A stretch of 64,000 nt of DNA, taken from contig JAXHNF010000014.1 in the NCBI GenBank assembly GCA_034520745.1, forward strand, positions 1-64,000. Reading direction: 5' to 3'. This DNA is from Alkalibacterium sp034520745 (GTDB lineage: Bacteria > Bacillota > Bacilli > Lactobacillales > Carnobacteriaceae_A). Numbering within the stretch: the stretch's first letter is position 1; each line of letters starts with the position of its first letter. Positions 60,585-64,000 of the stretch are shown piece by piece. A model generated the notes under the pieces. The model saw only the letters and a program-made list of their open reading frames with translations, had not been told where the DNA came from and made no database searches. A program made the translations under genes and the position numbers.

Positions 60585-61310
60585 ATGGAACGTTTACAGA
60601 AAGTAATGGCTCATGCGGGAGTGGCTTCCAGGCGGGCATCAGAAAAATTGATCAAAGAAGGCCGGGTAAAAGTCAACGGTAAAGTAGTGACCGAAATGGG
60701 GATAAATGTGAGTAATGACGACACGATCTCGGTCGACGGCGTCCCCATCACAAAAGAACAGAAACTATATTTCCTGTTGAACAAACCCAGAGGGGTGATC
60801 TCAAGTGCGGATGATCCTAAAGGAAGAAAAACAGTGGTCGATTTTTTCTCTCATATCGATCAGCGTGTCTATCCGGTCGGACGTCTGGACTATGATACGA
60901 CGGGAGTGCTTCTGCTGACGAATGATGGAGAACTGACGAACCAGCTGACTCATCCGAAATATGGTATCGAAAAAACGTATGTCGCAAAAGTCACTGGGCT
61001 GATAGACAAGAAAGCCATAGCTAAACTGGAAAAAGGCATGAATATCGATGACTATAAAACGCGCCCGGCCAAAGCCAGGATTTTAGACATCGATCCCAAG
61101 AAAAATGTCAGCATGGTGGAACTGATCATTCATGAAGGAAAAAACCATCAGGTCAAGAAGATGCTTAAAACAGTCGGTTACCCTGTTGAAAAATTGAACA
61201 GAGATCAGTATGGGTTTCTGACCACAGAAGGTCTTCAGTCCGGCGAATGGCGTGAACTCAAAACGTTTGAAGTGAACAAACTGAAGCAGCTCGTTAAAGA
61301 TAACTCCTGA
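60585..61310 (+). CDS. rluB: Large-subunit pseudouridine synthase RluB
   Basis: Intact, 241 residues, ATG 60585 after AAAGGAG. An S4 RNA-binding domain (about 1-60, MERLQKVMAHAGVASRRASE) leads the RsuA-type catalytic domain with the catalytic Asp in GRLDYDTTG (about 105) and the KYGIEKTYVAKV and EGKNHQVKKM blocks. Modifies 23S rRNA near position 2605. The scpA-scpB-rluB order is standard in Firmicutes. Confidence 0.94.
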   Translation: MERLQKVMAHAGVASRRASEKLIKEGRVKVNGKVVTEMGINVSNDDTISVDGVPITKEQKLYFLLNKPRGVISSADDPKGRKTVVDFFSHIDQRVYPVGRLDYDTTGVLLLTNDGELTNQLTHPKYGIEKTYVAKVTGLIDKKAIAKLEKGMNIDDYKTRPAKARILDIDPKKNVSMVELIIHEGKNHQVKKMLKTVGYPVEKLNRDQYGFLTTEGLQSGEWRELKTFEVNKLKQLVKDNS

Positions 61311-61321
61311 GAGTGAATATA

Positions 61322-61351
61322 TTGGCACAAATTGAACTCATTCGTTATAAT
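61322..61351 (+). promoter_or_regulatory. Promoter of the two-component system genes
   Basis: TTGGCA (61322-61327) and TATAAT (61346-61351) with an 18-base spacer, 76 bases before the response-regulator start. Confidence 0.6.
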
Positions 61352-61382
61352 AGTAATAGATGAAATTTTGCTGAAAAGGTTT

Positions 61383-61394
61383 AATACTAGTATT
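61383..61394 (+). promoter_or_regulatory. Small palindrome in the two-component leader
   Basis: AATACTAGTATT is a perfect 12-bp palindrome, about 33 bases before the start codon. It shares the core ACTAGTAT with the palindrome at the V-ATPase promoter, which may be chance. Confidence 0.4.
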
Positions 61395-61426
61395 GATCAA
61401 AGTACGAATCAGAGGAGTGTCTAAAC

Positions 61427-62174
61427 GTGACCGAAGAGACGAATCAAGATAACAGAAAGAAGCTGCTGGTAGTTGATGATGAAGACAGAATCAGAAGACT
61501 GCTGAAAATGTATTTGGAAAAAGCTGATTACAGTATCGAAGAGGCAGAGAATGGACAGATAGCCCTTGATATGGCGCTTGAGAATGACTATGATCTTATC
61601 CTTCTGGATGTCATGATGCCTGAAATGGACGGTATCGAAGTTGCTGAAGAAATCAGAAAAGAAAAGGAAACACCGATCATGATGCTGACAGCCAAAGGCG
61701 AGGAACTGAATCGCATTCAGGGATTTGAAGCAGGCGTGGACGATTATATCGTCAAGCCGTTCAGTCCTCGTGAGATCGTCCTTCGTGTCGCGGCAATCAT
61801 CAAGCGGACTGAAAGCAGATTCGCCAGCTGGAGGCAGCAGTGAGGTCTCTGATACACTGACCCTGCCTCATCTTGAAATCGATAATGACTCAAGAAGAGT
61901 CACAGCTGACGGCAAGGCAGTCAACCTGACACCTAAAGAGTATGACCTGCTCCATTATCTAATGTCATCTCCTGATCAGATCTTCGGCCGGGAACAGCTG
62001 CTCCGTGAAGTGTGGAAATATGAATTCTTCGGCGATTTAAGAACAGTAGACACTCATATCAAGCGATTGAGAGAAAAACTCAAAAAAGAATCTGAAATAG
62101 CTTCAAAAATGATCGAAACAGTCTGGGGATTAGGTTACAAACTGAATTCTTACCCGGATGACGAAGAGGAGTAA
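61427..62174 (+). CDS. OmpR/PhoB-type response regulator, ResD/SrrA-like, one frameshift
   Basis: Start GTG 61427 after GAGGAG. Receiver domain: VVDDEDRIRRL acidic pocket, Asp61 in LLDVMMPEMDG as phosphate acceptor, Thr in MLTAKGE and Lys of IVKPFSP. A break near 61828 leads into the DNA-binding winged helix (GGSSEVSDTLTLPHLEIDN, RTVDTHIKRLREKL, VWGLGYKL) ending at 62174. About 247 residues. Resembles ResD/SrrA regulators, which respond to oxygen and respiration through ResE/SrrB. Co-transcribed with the kinase four bases downstream. Confidence 0.88.
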
Positions 62175-62178
62175 GTTT

Positions 62179-63986
62179 ATGAAATTGAATGTAGTGGCAA
62201 TCAGAATCTGGCTCATTACGTTTGGGATCACGATATTATCTTTCGTCATTACGACTGTCTTTTACGGTGTATTCTATTCTCAGGAAATCAAAAATAATTA
62301 CATGAATGAATACGAACAGATCATTACAAATGTGGAGCAGCTGGCTATAGCGGATCCACATTTTTTATTGGACAATATTCAGTCGATCAGTAATTTTCAT
62401 TCTCAAGTCGATTTTGCCCTGCTGATAGATGACACCTATACACCCAATGATGAAGAGTGGGTCCTGCCTTTTGAAGAGAGAGAGCAGCAGCTCATCGCGG
62501 ATGAAGCGGGGATCATGGATAATATCGAATCCAGCGAAACAGTACAGATACGCTCTGACCGAAATGACAACTATGATCCGAACATTCCTTATGTTTTCCA
62601 TATCCAGCCTACTGTGATCGATGGAGAGGAAGCACTTCTTTATTCCCTTGCCGATCTTTCTTTTCTGGTCACTCTGGAAAATCGCATGCAGTATCTGCTG
62701 ACAGGGCTGATCATTGCACATGTTTTAATAGCGGTCTATTATTATATCTACCTTAAACGCAACATATCCGAACCGATCAATGCAATGACTAATATTGCTT
62801 TCGATTTTGCCCGGGACGATTTCAGTCATCAGCTGCCTATATCAGGACGGGATGATCTATCTGAACTTGCCATGGCGATGAATAAAATGGGACATTCGCT
62901 GGAGACGAACCGGACGGTCGTTAAACAGGAGAAGGAACTGCTGGCGCATATACTCGAAAACATCGAAACGGGGATTTTGTATTATGACTCCGATAAGACA
63001 TTGCTGCTGTCCAATCCGGTAGGCGAAATATTTCTGACCCAATACCAGGTGGAAAAGGCTAATTTCTCGAGCCATGATCGAGTATGTGGATGTCGATGAA
63101 AAAGTGAACGAAGTGATCAGAACCCAATCTTCGGTGGAATTCACCATTGAGATGGAAGAAGCTTTCTATGCCGTGACGATTTTGCCTTTGATGGAGGCAC
63201 ATGGCCGTGACATGCGCGGGCTTGTCGTTTCGACTAAAGACTTGACCAAGGAGCATCGTCTGGACAGGATGAGAGTAGATTTCATCAATAATATTTCCCA
63301 TGAACTGCGGACTCCGCTTGTCATGGTCCAGGGTTACAGCGAAGCCATTTTGGATGATGTGGCGGAAAGCATTGAAGAGAAAAAAGAAATGGCTCAGATC
63401 ATTAGGGATGAATCTCAGCGAATGAACCGTATGGTCAATGAAATGCTCGATCTGTCACGCATGGAAGCAGGCTACATCGAACTGCAGAAATCTGAAGTCA
63501 ATCTCAACAGCTACCTTAGAAATCTTCTGTTCCGTTTTGACAATATGGCCAGTGACTCGGAGGTTTCGCTTCAGATGGAAGCCCCGAAAGAAATCGTCCA
63601 TCAAATGATCGACAAGGACAAGATGGATCAGGTTTTTGTGAATATCATCAACAACGCCATCAGACATACCAGCATGACAGACAAGGATGAAAAAATCGTC
63701 ACGCTTCAGCTGCTCAAAGAAGAAGAGCTCAATGAAGTCGTCATGATCGTCAAAGATACCGGGACAGGCATCCCTGAAGACGATCTGCCGTACATCTTCG
63801 ACCGTTTCTTTAAAGCGGACAAATCAAGGAACAACTTTGCGTCCAATGCCAAAGGGAACAGGTATCGGTTTATCCCTGGTCAAGAATATCGTTGAAGCCC
63901 ACGGCGGCTATATCGAAGTCGAATCGACATTTCAGAAAGGCTCATCGTTCATCGTGCACATACCGATGGATGATGAAGATGAGTAG
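62179..63986 (+). CDS. Membrane sensor histidine kinase, ResE/SrrB-like, two frameshifts
   Basis: ATG 62179 after AGAGGAG. First membrane helix about 10-33 (IWLITFGITILSFVITTVFY), an extracellular sensor domain of about 140 residues, second helix near 175-200, a HAMP domain (YLKRNISEPINAMTNIAFDF), a PAS-like region, then the kinase: H-box NISHELRTPL, N-box VNIINNAIRHT, DTGTGIPEDDLPYIFDRFF and, after a break near 63850, G2 box GIGLSLVKNIVEAHGG. An earlier break lies near 63066. Ends at TAG 63984-63986, giving about 602 residues. The 14 bases left to the window end hold nothing readable. Confidence 0.9.
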
Positions 63987-64000
63987 GATCATGCCGACAG

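Noticed and set aside
1..64000. CRISPR arrays, insertion sequences, prophage genes, tRNA or rRNA genes
   Set aside because: I looked for regular repeats, transposase-like frames, integrases other than XerD, and CCA-type cloverleaf sequences and saw none.

Overview
The window is a chromosomal segment of a low-GC Gram-positive bacterium of the order Lactobacillales. Supporting features are an ntp-type V-ATPase operon laid out like that of Enterococcus, an RNase J2 with a degenerate metal site, a PASTA-domain serine/threonine kinase with its PP2C phosphatase, the rpmB / asp23 / fakA / recG / plsX / acpP block, and dnaE-pfkA-pyk in a row. A very acidic OppA linker, sodium-type NtpK ligands and a carotenoid-type desaturase would suit a halo- or alkaliphilic Carnobacteriaceae-like organism, but that placement is inference. 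I see no prophage, insertion sequence, CRISPR array, tRNA or rRNA.

Layout: (1) 1-6.7 kb: birA (minus), rnjB, a TPP riboswitch with thiT, cls, an SOS-type promoter driving a small YolD-like gene (minus), and degV. (2) 6.7-15.6 kb: V-ATPase operon in the order peripheral stalk G/H, I, K, E, C, F, A, B, D, ended by a strong terminator. (3) 15.7-29.1 kb: patatin-like lipase, then the housekeeping run gmk-rpoZ-coaBC-priA-fmt-rsmB-stp-prkC-rsgA-rpe-thiN. (4) 29.2-35.4 kb: rpmB (minus), asp23, fakA, recG, plsX, acpP. (5) 35.4-41.5 kb: oligopeptide ABC transporter oppDFBCA. (6) 41.5-46.4 kb: HrtBA-like ABC exporter, a phytoene/dehydrosqualene desaturase, a Cof-type HAD phosphatase (minus), and a SufT/MIP18-like protein. 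(7) 46.4-53.8 kb: dnaE, pfkA, pyk, cvfB. (8) 53.8-64 kb: fur-xerD, deoB-punA, lysA, ribT-like, scpA-scpB-rluB, and a ResDE/SrrAB-like two-component system running almost to the window end.

The dominant oddity is technical: more than 60 apparent single-base insertions or deletions break otherwise well-conserved and mostly essential genes (rnjB, V-ATPase subunits, priA, dnaE, pyk, rpmB, scpB and others). Density is highest in the first 11 kb; birA is so fragmented that no long open frame remains. This pattern fits uncorrected sequencing indels rather than gene decay, so I annotate these loci as single genes spanning the shifts and give approximate break positions.

The most interesting real signals are regulatory: a thiT terminator whose 3' arm is the ribosome-binding site; two LexA-type boxes on a promoter with consensus spacing; a perfect 16-bp palindrome overlapping the -35 of the V-ATPase promoter; a 17-bp perfect inverted repeat covering the fur -10; hairpin leaders ahead of opp and pfkA; and a lone desaturase gene beside a heme-exporter-like pair. 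I did not find a convincing wholly new multi-gene system.
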